A model generated the notes under the pieces. It did not search any database. It saw only the letters and a list, made by a program, of their open reading frames with translations, and was not told the origin of the DNA. A stretch of DNA of 39,364 bases from assembly GCF_905232215.1 (NCBI RefSeq), contig NZ_CAJNKE010000016.1, positions 1 to 39,364 of the forward strand, written 5' to 3'. Within the stretch, counting starts at the first letter, position 1. Every line of letters begins with the position of its first letter. The stretch is from Burkholderia sp. LMG 13014 (GTDB lineage Bacteria > Pseudomonadota > Gammaproteobacteria > Burkholderiales > Burkholderiaceae). Shown one piece after another: positions 24,187 through 32,641 of the stretch. The translations under genes were made by a program, and so were the position numbers.

Positions 24187-24542
24187 GGTCCCTGTCTCCT
24201 GATCGTCCGCGATCCGGTTCGAACCGTCGTCGATCGTATTTTCGAATGAAATGGCGCGATGCATGACCGCTGCGCCGCCGGGAGCGAGATCCCGGTCAGC
24301 CCCCGCCTGCGACGAGGGCACGTCGTCGCGAGCGGGTTGCGCACGTTCCCGATCCGGCGCTGCCGCCGCGACGGGAACGTGCAACGTTATGGGCGCACCA
24401 TGACGCGACCGTGACAGGAAAACGGGGCGCGAAACGGCGTCCGTTACCTGTCGTTTCGGTTCGATGCCGATCCGATTGACGACGACGGGCCGCATCGCCC
24501 GTCTGGCCGTCCGTTGCGCGTTCGCGCGGCGTTTCGTGCCCG
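24187..24542. other. GC-rich gap without a supported gene
   Basis: About 356 bases between the 67-aa gene and the membrane-protein gene. All open frames here are Arg-rich shadows. No terminator hairpin with a T run, repeat or promoter was identified by eye. Confidence 0.4.
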
Positions 24543-25085
24543 TCATCGCGGATCGACCGAATACGGGAAACCCCTGCGCTCCAATCCATTCGCATGGCGC
24601 ATGCAGCGCACGACCACGTTCAACGCGCGTCCGAGCGTCATCCCGACGAGCACACCCCATCCAGCGAACGACAGCATCGTGAAGCCGCTCGTCGCCGCCC
24701 ACGGCGCGTGCACGGCGACCGCGTAATGGATGCCGGTTTCCGCGACGAACGTCAGCATCAGCGTCAGGAGCAGGCTCGCGTCGCCGGGCAGGCGCACGCG
24801 CAGGCCCGACGGCACCGGACGGTACTCGAGCCGCCACCGGCCCGCGTGCAGCCAGCCCAGCGCCGCGCCGCCCAGGACGGCCGCCAGCGCGATCGCGTTC
24901 GCGTCGAGGCCGGCATGCGGAAAGAGTCCGTTCAGGCTGACGATGCCGAGCAGGCCGAAAGCGACCGGCGAGATCAGCGGTCGTGCTGCCGGCACCTCGC
25001 GCGGGAAACAGCGCTTGATGCCGATATAGAGCAGCACGCAAAACGTGACATACACGTAAGACTTCAGATGAAGGAGCGTGGACAT
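24543..25085 (-). CDS. Integral membrane protein (DUF6622-like)
   Basis: Inner-membrane protein of 180 aa from the ATG at 25085 (MSTLLHLKSYVYVTFCVLLY). Four to five membrane segments are visible, including GIVSLNGLF-containing, ALAAVLGGAALGWLHAG, LLLTLMLTFVAETGIHYAV and FAGWGVLVGMTLGRALNVVV. The layout recalls DUF6622 proteins, which I offer as a possibility only. It is divergent from the histidine-kinase gene with a 415-base gap. The larger open frame upstream is low-quality sequence. Confidence 0.7.
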   Translation of the reverse strand: MSTLLHLKSYVYVTFCVLLYIGIKRCFPREVPAARPLISPVAFGLLGIVSLNGLFPHAGLDANAIALAAVLGGAALGWLHAGRWRLEYRPVPSGLRVRLPGDASLLLTLMLTFVAETGIHYAVAVHAPWAATSGFTMLSFAGWGVLVGMTLGRALNVVVRCMRHANGLERRGFPYSVDPR

Positions 25086-25500
25086 GGTCGGAGTCGCCTG
25101 ATCGGAGTGGACACGGCCACACCGTACTGCCCGGCCCCGACAGGCGGTACGGCTTGCGACGGGAGGCAGGAATTCGCGGACGAGTTGCGCGTCGCGGCGA
25201 CGGTCGTTCAGCGGATCGGGACGACCGATGCGCGCACGCATCCGGCGATCGGCGTCGTCCGAATCGAAAGGTTCGCCTTCGCCGGGATAGTTGACGCGTC
25301 GTGCTCGACGCGAAATCGGCAACGCCCCGTGTCCTTCCGCAGCCCCTTCCACTACACTCGTGACAGAAACCGGCCAACCGTCGGCGGCCGAAGCACTTCG
25401 TCGAAACCGCGCGCCGTTCGTCGCAACGCGCACGCAGTCGGCCCGACCGGCAGTAAGGTCAGGCCATCGGCGCATCGCGCGCCCTCCCTCACCCGACACC
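25086..25500. other. Divergent intergenic region
   Basis: About 415 bases between the leftward membrane-protein gene and the rightward histidine-kinase gene. It should carry both promoters, but no convincing -35/-10 pair or LytTR-type direct repeat was found by eye. No gene is supported. Confidence 0.4.
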
Positions 25501-26586
25501 ATGCGAGCCACGTCCAATCCTTCGCCGATTCCGCCGCCACCCGCCGGCGCCGCGCCGCGGCGGCTGCGCGATCCGGCCGCGCTGCTCGCGTTCGCGTGCT
25601 TCAACTCGGTCGTCGGGCTGGGTTTCTGGGCCATCCATTTCAACGAACCGCTGCTGCCCTACCTCGTCGTCGCCAACGCGATCGGTTTCTGCGCGCTGCT
25701 ATTCAGCTATGCCGCCGACCGGCTGCTGCCGCGCAAGCCGGGGCTCGCGCTGAAGACCATCGTGATCGCACCGGCCAGCGTGCTCATCGGTTTCGAGATC
25801 TCGGCGATGATCGTCAGCGGAAACGTGCCGCACGTGTTCGGGCGTGCCCGCATCGGAACGTGGGACAACTACGGGCCGTCGTTTCTCATCTCGGCGGTCC
25901 TGTTCGTATGCGTGTCGCTGTTCCTGCAGTCCATGCGCATGCGTGCGACGCTCGAGACCGAGCGCCGCGAAGCCGCCGAAGCGCGCCAGGCCGAGACGGC
26001 CGCGCGCCTGGCGCTGCTGCAGGCGCAGATCGAGCCGCACTTCCTGTTCAATACGCTCGCGAACGTGCAGAGCCTGATCGAGCGCGATCCGGCTCGCGCA
26101 TCGACGATGCTCGACAGCCTGAACCGCTACCTGCGTGCGAGCCTGCGACGCACGCGCGATGCGACGTCGACGCTCGGCGAGGAGCTCGAACTCGTCGAGG
26201 CGTTGCTGAAGATCGCGTCGATCCGGCTCGGCGAGCGGCTTTCGTATGCGATCGACGTGCCGGCGGAGCTGCACGCGCTGCCGTTCTCGCCGCTGCTGCT
26301 GCAACCGCTCGTCGAAAATGCGCTGCTGCACGGCATCGAGCCGTCGATCGACGGCGGTGTGATCGTGATTCGCGGCAGGATGCGCGGCGACCGGCTCGAA
26401 CTGAACGTGATCGATACGGGTGTCGGCCTCGGCAACGGCGACACGCGCCTGCATGGCGGCGTCGGGCTGGCCAACGTGATGGCACGCATCCGGTCGCTGC
26501 ACGGCGAGCGCGGCCGTGTCTCCGTCGAGACGAACGCCGCCGCCGCGCATGGCGTGACCGCGACCCTTCTGATTCCGATCGACTGA
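25501..26586 (+). CDS. LytS/YehU-type sensor histidine kinase
   Basis: Membrane sensor kinase of 361 aa. Four membrane segments occupy about residues 27-142. A linker helix follows, then the His-kinase box QAQIEPHFLFNTLANVQSL (phospho-acceptor His 180). The ATPase part has LLLQPLVENALLHGIEP (N box), DTGVGLG and GGVGLANVMARI (G boxes). It phosphorylates a LytTR response regulator, whose gene starts one base after its stop. No periplasmic sensor domain is present; the signal is unknown. Confidence 0.92.
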   Translation: MRATSNPSPIPPPPAGAAPRRLRDPAALLAFACFNSVVGLGFWAIHFNEPLLPYLVVANAIGFCALLFSYAADRLLPRKPGLALKTIVIAPASVLIGFEISAMIVSGNVPHVFGRARIGTWDNYGPSFLISAVLFVCVSLFLQSMRMRATLETERREAAEARQAETAARLALLQAQIEPHFLFNTLANVQSLIERDPARASTMLDSLNRYLRASLRRTRDATSTLGEELELVEALLKIASIRLGERLSYAIDVPAELHALPFSPLLLQPLVENALLHGIEPSIDGGVIVIRGRMRGDRLELNVIDTGVGLGNGDTRLHGGVGLANVMARIRSLHGERGRVSVETNAAAAHGVTATLLIPID

Positions 26587-26587
26587 C

Positions 26588-27322
26588 ATGCCGACCGCCC
26601 TCATCGCCGATGACGAACCGAACCTGTCCGCCTCGCTCGCGCAGCGGCTGGACACGCTCTGGCCCGAACTGGAAATCGTCGCGATGCCGCGCAACGGCAT
26701 CGAAACGCTGGCCGCGCTGAACGCGTCGCCGCGGCCGGACATCGCGTTTCTCGACATCCGGATGCCCGGCATCGACGGGCTGAAGCTCGCTGCGCTCGTA
26801 CCCGATGTGCATGTCGTGTTCGTCACGGCCTACGACGAATACGCGGTCGACGCGTTCGATCGTGCCGCGGTCGACTACCTGCTGAAACCGGTGACGGACG
26901 AGCGACTGCTGCGCTGTATCGCGAAACTGCAGCGCGGCGGGCCTGCGCTCGCGCAAACCGATGCGCTCGAGCAGGCAGCGCAAGCGCGGGACGCTGCACC
27001 GATCCGCTGGCTGACGGTCGGCGTGAAGGATGCGACGCGGCTCGTATCGGTCGACGACGTGCTGTACTTCCAGGCGTCGGAGAAATACACCGAAGTCGTC
27101 ACGGCTGGCGAACGACTCGTGATTCGCACGCCGTTGAAGGAACTGATGCAGCGGCTCGATCCGGAGCGGTTCGCGCAGGTGCATCGCGGCGTGATCGTTG
27201 CGTATGCAGCGATCGATCGGGTCGAGCGCGATCTGTTGGGAAGGTTGCGGATTCGCGTGCACGGGCAGCGGGAGATGCTGCCGGTCAGTCGTGCGTATGC
27301 GGGGTTGTTCAGGCAGATGTGA
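26588..27322 (+). CDS. LytTR-family response regulator
   Basis: DNA-binding response regulator of 244 aa. The receiver domain has the acidic pair at residues 8-9 (IADDEP), phospho-acceptor Asp 56 (FLDIRMPG) and the conserved Lys in DYLLKPV. The C-terminal LytTR domain (about 140-244) has VDDVLYFQASEKYTEVV, RTPLKELMQRL and FAQVHRGVIV. It is nearly contiguous with the kinase gene, so they form one operon and one signalling pair. Confidence 0.94.
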   Translation: MPTALIADDEPNLSASLAQRLDTLWPELEIVAMPRNGIETLAALNASPRPDIAFLDIRMPGIDGLKLAALVPDVHVVFVTAYDEYAVDAFDRAAVDYLLKPVTDERLLRCIAKLQRGGPALAQTDALEQAAQARDAAPIRWLTVGVKDATRLVSVDDVLYFQASEKYTEVVTAGERLVIRTPLKELMQRLDPERFAQVHRGVIVAYAAIDRVERDLLGRLRIRVHGQREMLPVSRAYAGLFRQM

Positions 27323-27479
27323 TGGGTGTCGGCTGGCGGCCGGGGCAACAGGATTATGTTCTGACAGATCGTGGACGACGCGTTGGCAAACCGTGCCGCA
27401 TCCAACACAATCACGCGAACATCCCGCACTCGGCGACATGGCATCGCGCAAACACGACGCCTCACCCGGCAGGCCCGTC

Positions 27480-28076
27480 ATGAAAACACTACGTGGAATG
27501 ACAACGTGCGTGCTCGCAGCGCTCGCAAGCGGTTGCGTGACGACGCCGAATCTCGTCGACGAGAGCGTGGCCGGCATCACGCCGACGCAGGCGAGCGGGA
27601 TCCTGATCGTCGTGGACGGCAAGATCTTCGATTCGCCGTCATTCGGCAGCGAGGGCCGCGCCTATCTGGCAGGACTCGGGGAAGGCATCCAGGGCACGCT
27701 GACGGACATCCCGACGAAGCTCGTCGAGCTCGACGTGATGAAGTTCGTCGATCCGATACCGCAAGCGCTGGACGCGCTGCATCCGAGTCACATGGTTCGC
27801 CTGTACACGGCGTCCGACGTGCGCCGCAACGACACGCCCGTGAGTGCGACGTGGCAGATGACCGTTTCCGACGTCACGATTGCGCCGGTCGCGGCGACCC
27901 GCGAAAAGCCGGCCGGGACGCGCTACACGTTCAAGCCGATCTACAAGGCGCGCGCCGACGGCGACACGTGCGTCGATTCCGACAGTCTCGCGAAGCAATG
28001 CGGGGCGGCGATGGGGAAGATACTCGGCGATGCGCTGCGCGCCGCGCATGTGATGCAGATCGGTGCGGGGACGTAG
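27480..28076 (+). CDS. Lipoprotein of unknown function
   Basis: Predicted lipoprotein of 198 aa with lipobox LASGC (Cys 19). The mature part has SGILIVVDGKIFDSPSFGS, a PSHMVRLYTASDVRRND stretch and an ATWQMTVSDVTIAP strand. Near the end two Cys (DTCVDSDSLAKQCG) may pair in the periplasm. No family is recognised. It converges on the degenerate PAAR/Tla3 module, so a role as envelope immunity for that lipase system is conceivable but not supported by sequence. Confidence 0.7.
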   Translation: MKTLRGMTTCVLAALASGCVTTPNLVDESVAGITPTQASGILIVVDGKIFDSPSFGSEGRAYLAGLGEGIQGTLTDIPTKLVELDVMKFVDPIPQALDALHPSHMVRLYTASDVRRNDTPVSATWQMTVSDVTIAPVAATREKPAGTRYTFKPIYKARADGDTCVDSDSLAKQCGAAMGKILGDALRAAHVMQIGAGT

Positions 28077-28138
28077 GCGAAATGGCTTTCGCCGCTGTCG
28101 ATCACTTCGTCAACCCGGAAAACCGGGCGCCGTTCGAA

Positions 28139-28353
28139 TCACGAGCGTCCCGACATCGGCAACGATGAAATCAGCACGGCGCCGCATGAAGTCTTGTGAC
28201 CTTCGAACGCCGCATGCGCCCCCTCGATAACGGGCACGTACAGCGGTCACCGACACGTGCAGGTGCACGGCCCATGACATCGCTGTTTGAAGCCCCCGTC
28301 TCGACATCGCCACCATGACTGTGGACGTCGCCCACTCGAATGATTCCTCGCAT
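28139..28353 (-). pseudogene. PAAR-repeat protein gene with internal deletion and frameshift
   Basis: From the ATG at 28353 the frame reads MRGIIRVGDVHSHGG, then VMGRAPARVGDRCTCP, the classical start of a PAAR spike-tip protein. Right after TCP the sense jumps to another frame that reads FEGHKTSCGAVLISS and ends PMSGRS at a TGA at 28139-28141, the classical PAAR end. The middle (about 15-20 residues normally joining the two) is deleted, with loss of frame. PAAR proteins sharpen VgrG spikes and carry effectors. This one cannot fold as a complete cone. Confidence 0.85.
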
Positions 28354-28362
28354 GGTCGGTTG

Positions 28363-29708
28363 TCCGGTCAGTAGGAGTAGCCCTGCATGCCGTAGTTGGT
28401 GTCGTGGCGACGCCCCCACCACGGCAGATACTCATTGTTCTCGCCCCTCGCGCGGAACCAGTCCTTGTCCGGATCGATCGGCGTGATTCTCGATGGCGGA
28501 ACCACCACCACCGCCGTCGGGTGCTGCGCATCCGTTGTCCCTGCCACCAGCACCTTCTCGTCCAGGTGATTCGCTCGACCGATTGCAAGCACCACGTCCG
28601 TCAAGGCCGTACCGGTGCCCATCGGGCCTAGCAGCGCCGGCGTATTGAATGTCTGCTCGCGAAAGTTGTAGTCCGGCAGCACTTCCGTCAACGTCTGCGA
28701 CAACGCGCCGATCCGCTCTGACGATGCTTCGCCGCCGCCCGCGTCATGCACCACGAAGTTCAACGATGGCACCGTCACGCCCGCATTGAGCGCCGCGCTG
28801 TCGATCGTGGCTTTCCACGCCTGCACTGCACGCGTCGTGCCGGCCTTCGTCTCGTAGTCCCTGACGTTGCCCGTCGCCGCCCTGCCGATCCACGCGAGCG
28901 GTTCGCGCTCCGTCTTGAAGTTCGGCCCGACGAGAAACAGCACCACCATGTTCTCGTTGATCTGCGCGTCCTTCGGCGGGAAGTTCGGCGCGTCCCAGTT
29001 CATCACCCAGGCGCTTTTGTCCGGGTTCGCCTGCAGGTAATCCAGTGCGCGGTTCAGCGACGTAAAACCCGCATTTGCGCCACCCTGGTTGACGTGGACG
29101 TCGGGAGGTGTGTCTTTGCTCCAAAGATCCAGCGCATATTTATTCCCTATCTCAAAATAATCGATGATGCTTTCCTGCAGATACCCCTGCGCCTCGCCAG
29201 CATCCAGGCTATCCGGCACGGCAAACTCCACATGGATGCCGGCCAGTTCACGCCAGTCGCTCTTTCTCTTGGACTTGACCGTGTAGAAATACTTGGCGTT
29301 CATCACATAGCGATCACCGAACAACCCAAGCAGCTTCCTGACGTATTTGTGATAGAAGCCTTTGAACGTTTCAGCTCCTTGATTGCCATAAGCCACCCCA
29401 GCAACTGACTGAAGTGTCGTGAACGACTTCGGATCTGTACGGACCATGTCGTCGTTCTTGTTGGGTTTGGCAAGCCCCATTGTCCAGAGAACCTGCCATT
29501 GCGTCGGATAGTCGCGCCGCTGCAATGGGTTCAGCCACTCCAGTCCAACAACCTGCGCCACAAACGGTGTCGCACTATCGCCCGCACTCGCAACCGTTGT
29601 GTCTTTTTGCACCGAAGTAGCCGCGTGGACAGGCGTAGCCATCATGATCGTCGACACCACAAACGTCAAAATCGCAACCAGCGATGGCACTATCAACATT
29701 CGCTTCAT
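28363..29708. repeat. Large direct repeat, copy 1 (contains tla3 copy 1)
   Basis: The sequence of this unit is nearly identical to 29965-31310, starting at a shared CCGGTCAGTAGGAGTAG at the 3' end of the genes and running to their start codons, with more divergence in the first ~60 codons. Both units have the same length. A tandem duplication is the simplest cause. Confidence 0.9.
28368..29708 (-). CDS. tla3: Tla3-type T6SS lipase adaptor (DUF2875), copy 1
   Basis: DUF2875 protein of 446 aa. In Pseudomonas, Tla3 binds the lipase effector Tle3 and brings it to VgrG2b. The ATG at 29708 has GGGAG 5 bases upstream; longer starts run into an upstream effector remnant. N-terminal hydrophobic segment (MLIVPSLVAILTFVVSTIMM) ending AHA, then the family block VVGLEWLNPLQRRDYPTQW, NKNDDMVR, YHKYVRKLLGLFGDRYVMNAK and a central WVMNWDAPNFPPKDAQINE. 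The end is WWGRRHDTNYGMQGYSY. No intact tle3, tli3 or vgrG accompanies it. Confidence 0.85.
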   Translation of the reverse strand: MKRMLIVPSLVAILTFVVSTIMMATPVHAATSVQKDTTVASAGDSATPFVAQVVGLEWLNPLQRRDYPTQWQVLWTMGLAKPNKNDDMVRTDPKSFTTLQSVAGVAYGNQGAETFKGFYHKYVRKLLGLFGDRYVMNAKYFYTVKSKRKSDWRELAGIHVEFAVPDSLDAGEAQGYLQESIIDYFEIGNKYALDLWSKDTPPDVHVNQGGANAGFTSLNRALDYLQANPDKSAWVMNWDAPNFPPKDAQINENMVVLFLVGPNFKTEREPLAWIGRAATGNVRDYETKAGTTRAVQAWKATIDSAALNAGVTVPSLNFVVHDAGGGEASSERIGALSQTLTEVLPDYNFREQTFNTPALLGPMGTGTALTDVVLAIGRANHLDEKVLVAGTTDAQHPTAVVVVPPSRITPIDPDKDWFRARGENNEYLPWWGRRHDTNYGMQGYSY

Positions 29709-29960
29709 CCAATCTCCCATGCTCAATTCGCCATGTGGCTTATGTCCAGCGAAAGCACTCAAGCTGTCGTTGTGCCATTCCTGGTAACCCTCCGGCACAT
29801 CGCTCGTGCCGTCTTCACCCTTCATGTTGCCCGTCGCCCACCCACGCCGGGCGACCGTCACGTCGCGCGCACATGCGCAGGTTCACGTGATCTTCGTAAC
29901 GTTGTGCCGCTTCGCTAGCGCGATCATCTCTGGCTACATCGTCAGTCGATTCCGACTGGC
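29709..29960 (-). pseudogene. C-terminal remnant of a Tle3-like effector, frameshifted
   Basis: Between the two tla3 copies, one frame reads ASEAAQRYEDHVNLRM followed by RDGRPAWVGDGQ, and after a frame change the next reads DVPEGYQEWHNDSLSAF and AGHKPHGELSMGDW directly before the tla3 ATG. This looks like one protein end split by a frameshift near 29830. In Tle3-type modules the effector gene sits just upstream of tla3, and its C-terminal part (DUF3274-like) has similar EDHVN and WHN-SL patterns as I recall them. Only about 80 codons remain. Confidence 0.5.
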
Positions 29961-29964
29961 AGGA

Positions 29965-31310
29965 TCCGGTCAGTAGGAGTAGCCCTGCATGCCGTAGTTG
30001 GTGTCGTAGCGACGCCCCCACCACGGCAGATACGCATTGTTCTCGCCCCGCGCGCGAAACCAGTCCTTGTCCGGATCGATCGGCGTGATTCTCGATGGCG
30101 GAACCACCACCACCGCCGTCGGGTGCTGCGCATCCGTTGTCCCTGCCACCAGCACCTTCTCGTCCAGGTGATTCGCTCGACCGATTGCAAGCACCACGTC
30201 CGTCAAGGCCGTACCGGTGCCCATCGGGCCTAGCAGCGCCGGCGTATTGAATGTCTGCTCGCGAAAGTTGTAGTCCGGCAGCACTTCCGTCAGCGTCCGC
30301 GACAACGCGCCAATCCGCTCCGACGATGCTTCGCCGCCGCCCGCGTCATGCACCACGAAGGTCAACGATGGCACCGTCACGCCCGCGTTGCGCGCCGCGC
30401 TGTCGATCGTGGCTTTCCACGCCTGCACTGCACGCGTCGTGCCGGCCTTCGTCTCGTAGTCCCTGACGTTGCCCGTCGCCGCTCGACCGATCCACGCCAG
30501 CGGTTCGCGCTCCGTCTTGAAGTTCGGCCCGACGAGAAACAGCACCACCATGTTCTCGTTGATCTGCGCGTCTTTCGGCGGGAAGTTCGGCGCGTCCCAG
30601 TTCATCACCCAGGCGCTTTTGTCCGGGTTCGCCTGCAGGTAATCCAGTGCGCGGTTCAGCGACGTGAAGCCGGCGTTTGCGCCACCCTGGTTGACGTGGA
30701 CGTCGGGAGGCGTGTCTTTGCTCCAAAGATCCAGCGCATATTTATTCCCTATCTCAAAGTTATCGATGATGCTTTCCTGCAGATACCCCTGCGCCTCGCC
30801 AGCATCAAGTCCATCCGGCACGGCAAACTCCACATGGATGCCGGCCAGTTCACGCCAGTCGCTCTTTCTCTTCGACTTGACCGTGTAGAAATACTTGGCG
30901 TTCATCACATAACGATCACCGAACAGTCCGAGCACTTTACGGACGTATTTGTGATAGAAGCCTTTGAATGTTTCCTCTCCTTGGTTGCCATACACCAGCG
31001 CACCAATTGACTGGAGCTTCGCAAATTTCTGCGGCATCGTCCGAACCATATCGTCGTTCTTGTTCGGCTGAACAAGCCGCATTGTCCAGAGAATCTGCCA
31101 TTGCGTCGGATAGTCGCGCCGCTGCAATGGGTTCAGCCACTCCAGTCCGACAACTTGCGCTACGAACGGTTGAGCACCCTCGCTCGTATTCAACGCTGCA
31201 GCATCTTTCTGCGGCACGGTCACCGCTTGCGCGGGTTTCACCATCATGATGGTCGACGCCACAAACGCCATAATTGCTACCCGGAACAGCACTATCAAAA
31301 GCCGCTTCAT
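29965..31310. repeat. Large direct repeat, copy 2 (contains tla3 copy 2)
   Basis: Second unit of the tandem duplication described for 28363-29708. It has the same length and order. Differences concentrate in the signal-anchor region and scattered third codon positions. Confidence 0.9.
29970..31310 (-). CDS. tla3: Tla3-type T6SS lipase adaptor (DUF2875), copy 2
   Basis: Second DUF2875 protein of 446 aa from the ATG at 31310, with GGGAGG 4 bases upstream. From about residue 55 onward it is almost identical to copy 1 (same WLNPLQRRDYPTQW, NAKYFYTVKSKRKSDW and GYSY end). The hydrophobic N-terminus differs (MKRLLIVLFRVAIMAFVAS), as does the region after it. Sequence upstream of its start resembles the effector tail before copy 1 (FAG followed by a GGW-ATG junction), so each copy was once behind an effector gene. 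Confidence 0.85.
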   Translation of the reverse strand: MKRLLIVLFRVAIMAFVASTIMMVKPAQAVTVPQKDAAALNTSEGAQPFVAQVVGLEWLNPLQRRDYPTQWQILWTMRLVQPNKNDDMVRTMPQKFAKLQSIGALVYGNQGEETFKGFYHKYVRKVLGLFGDRYVMNAKYFYTVKSKRKSDWRELAGIHVEFAVPDGLDAGEAQGYLQESIIDNFEIGNKYALDLWSKDTPPDVHVNQGGANAGFTSLNRALDYLQANPDKSAWVMNWDAPNFPPKDAQINENMVVLFLVGPNFKTEREPLAWIGRAATGNVRDYETKAGTTRAVQAWKATIDSAARNAGVTVPSLTFVVHDAGGGEASSERIGALSRTLTEVLPDYNFREQTFNTPALLGPMGTGTALTDVVLAIGRANHLDEKVLVAGTTDAQHPTAVVVVPPSRITPIDPDKDWFRARGENNAYLPWWGRRYDTNYGMQGYSY

Positions 31311-31653
31311 CCAGCCTCCCGCAATCAATACATCACGAAGCATAAGTCCAGCGAAAACACTCGAGCCGTGCATGATACCTATCGTGACAACCCATCTACG
31401 ACACAATATCGAGATTACCCATGCTTTACCGGCTCGATAGTTTAAAAATTCTCCGCAGCATCAGATGAAAAATCCGCGAATGCGCATCCGAAAAAGCATC
31501 CAGGATATATATTCAGTGTGCGTTATCGGGCAAGGTCCAGACAAGTGGATCCTGAATACGAAAAAGGGCTACGCCAACATCGCGCAGCCCTTTGTTTCGA
31601 AACGTGATCAGCAGGTGCAGTTGATTCCCGTGAATTCGGCCGCCTGCACGCAA
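31311..31653. other. Gap without a supported gene, holding a terminator hairpin
   Basis: About 343 bases upstream of tla3 copy 2. It starts with decayed effector-tail sequence (near 31311-31400) and holds a hairpin (31563-31593). No intact open frame or clear promoter for tla3 was seen. Confidence 0.4.
31563..31593 (-). terminator. Rho-independent terminator
   Basis: An 8-bp perfect stem (AAAGGGCT / AGCCCTTT) with a 15-base loop, followed on the minus strand by a run of T residues. It would stop transcripts from the tRNA/PLP-remnant side before the tla3 module. Confidence 0.6.
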
Positions 31654-31797
31654 TCATCCGCTCCGGAGATCCATCGACAGATGCTACAACCCCGAATCGC
31701 AGACCACCGCGGCAATCGTATTGCCGCGCATCTCGCAGGCTAGCCACTGCAGCGCAGCAGCCACGTTCGCTCCGGCCAGGATTTCCGGCCCGGTCAT
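31654..31797 (-). pseudogene. C-terminal remnant of a cysteine-synthase-like PLP enzyme
   Basis: The frame reads MTGPEILAGANVAAALQWLA, then NTIAAVVCDSGL, a TAG at 31684-31686 and HLSMDL before a TGA at 31654. The GANVAAAL helix followed by a hydrophobic strand, DSG and YLS-like ending is the C-terminal signature of cysteine synthase/cystathionine synthase-type enzymes. Everything upstream is missing, so it is a relic next to a tRNA gene. Confidence 0.5.
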
Positions 31798-31922
31798 TCG
31801 ATAGTTCTTGCTATGGAGATTCACTCGACGAATCGATGTCGAAGCGACGAATCGGACTACATGTCGCGGCACGGGACGAACGAAAAACCGCCGGCCGGAG
31901 AAGTGGGCGCAGAAAAACAAAA

Positions 31923-31947
31923 GGCTACGAGACAGGATCTCGTAGCC
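31923..31947 (-). terminator. Terminator of the tRNA-Thr gene
   Basis: A perfect 10-bp stem (GGCTACGAGA / TCTCGTAGCC) with a 5-base loop is followed on the minus strand by TTTTGTTTTT. It lies 13 bases after the CCA end of the tRNA. Confidence 0.92.
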
Positions 31948-31959
31948 CTTCGTTCAATA

Positions 31960-32035
<76 letters not shown>

Positions 32036-32053
32036 GTAGCCTGAGATTCTACC

Positions 32054-32575
32054 TCATTTCACGATCTTGAGGCGAGGTCTGCTGCCACCTTTCGAGCCGT
32101 CGCCGTCGGTTTTCGGCGGTTCGTCGGCACCTTCGGACGGTTCCTCGTTCGCGCCGCGCTCGGCAACAGGTGTCAGCGTCGACGGAGACTCATCACGCTG
32201 CACGTCGTCGGCCTGCGCCGCTTCGTCGTCGAACGCACCCGAATCCGCACCTTCACCCGCGACCGCATCGACCTGGAACGCCATGCCCTGCCCGTTCTCG
32301 CGCGCATAGATCGCGAGCACGTTGGCAACCGGAATCTCGATCTTGTGCGCTTTCCCGGAGAACCGGGCCGTGAACTCGATCCACTCGTTGCCCATCTGCA
32401 ACTGGCTCGTCGCCTCGAAGCTGATGTTGAGCACGATCTCGCCGTCACGCACGAACTGACGCGGCACGCGCGTCGAGTTGTCGACCCTCACCGCGATATG
32501 CGGCGTGTAACCGTTATCGGTGCACCACTCGTACAACGCGCGCAGCAGATAAGGCTTCGTTGAAATCTCTTGCAT
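32054..32575 (-). CDS. sspB: SspB, ClpXP adaptor for ssrA-tagged proteins
   Basis: Stringent starvation protein B of 173 aa. It delivers ssrA-tagged proteins to ClpXP. The folded domain is clear (KPYLLRALYEWCTDNGYTPH, VLNISFEATSQLQMGNEWIE, ARFSGKAHKIEIPVANVLAI). The acidic, disordered linker ends in RPRLKIVK, the ClpX-binding tail. The ATG at 32575 is chosen over the adjoining GTG because GAGG lies 6 bases upstream. It is co-directional with sspA. Confidence 0.96.
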   Translation of the reverse strand: MQEISTKPYLLRALYEWCTDNGYTPHIAVRVDNSTRVPRQFVRDGEIVLNISFEATSQLQMGNEWIEFTARFSGKAHKIEIPVANVLAIYARENGQGMAFQVDAVAGEGADSGAFDDEAAQADDVQRDESPSTLTPVAERGANEEPSEGADEPPKTDGDGSKGGSRPRLKIVK

Positions 32576-32641
32576 CACAATCCTCGAACCCGGAGCGGGG
32601 ACGCGGCACGCCGCGCCGCCCTCTCCGTCATGCCTGCAACA

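Noticed and set aside
24543-25643. Long N-terminal extension of the membrane protein
   Set aside because: The extension is Arg/Ala-rich and precedes a normal ATG directly before the first membrane segment at 25085.
12435-31686. Programmed amber recoding
   Set aside because: No suppressor tRNA is in the window, the affected frames are mostly truncated relics, and CAG-to-TAG decay explains the pattern more simply.
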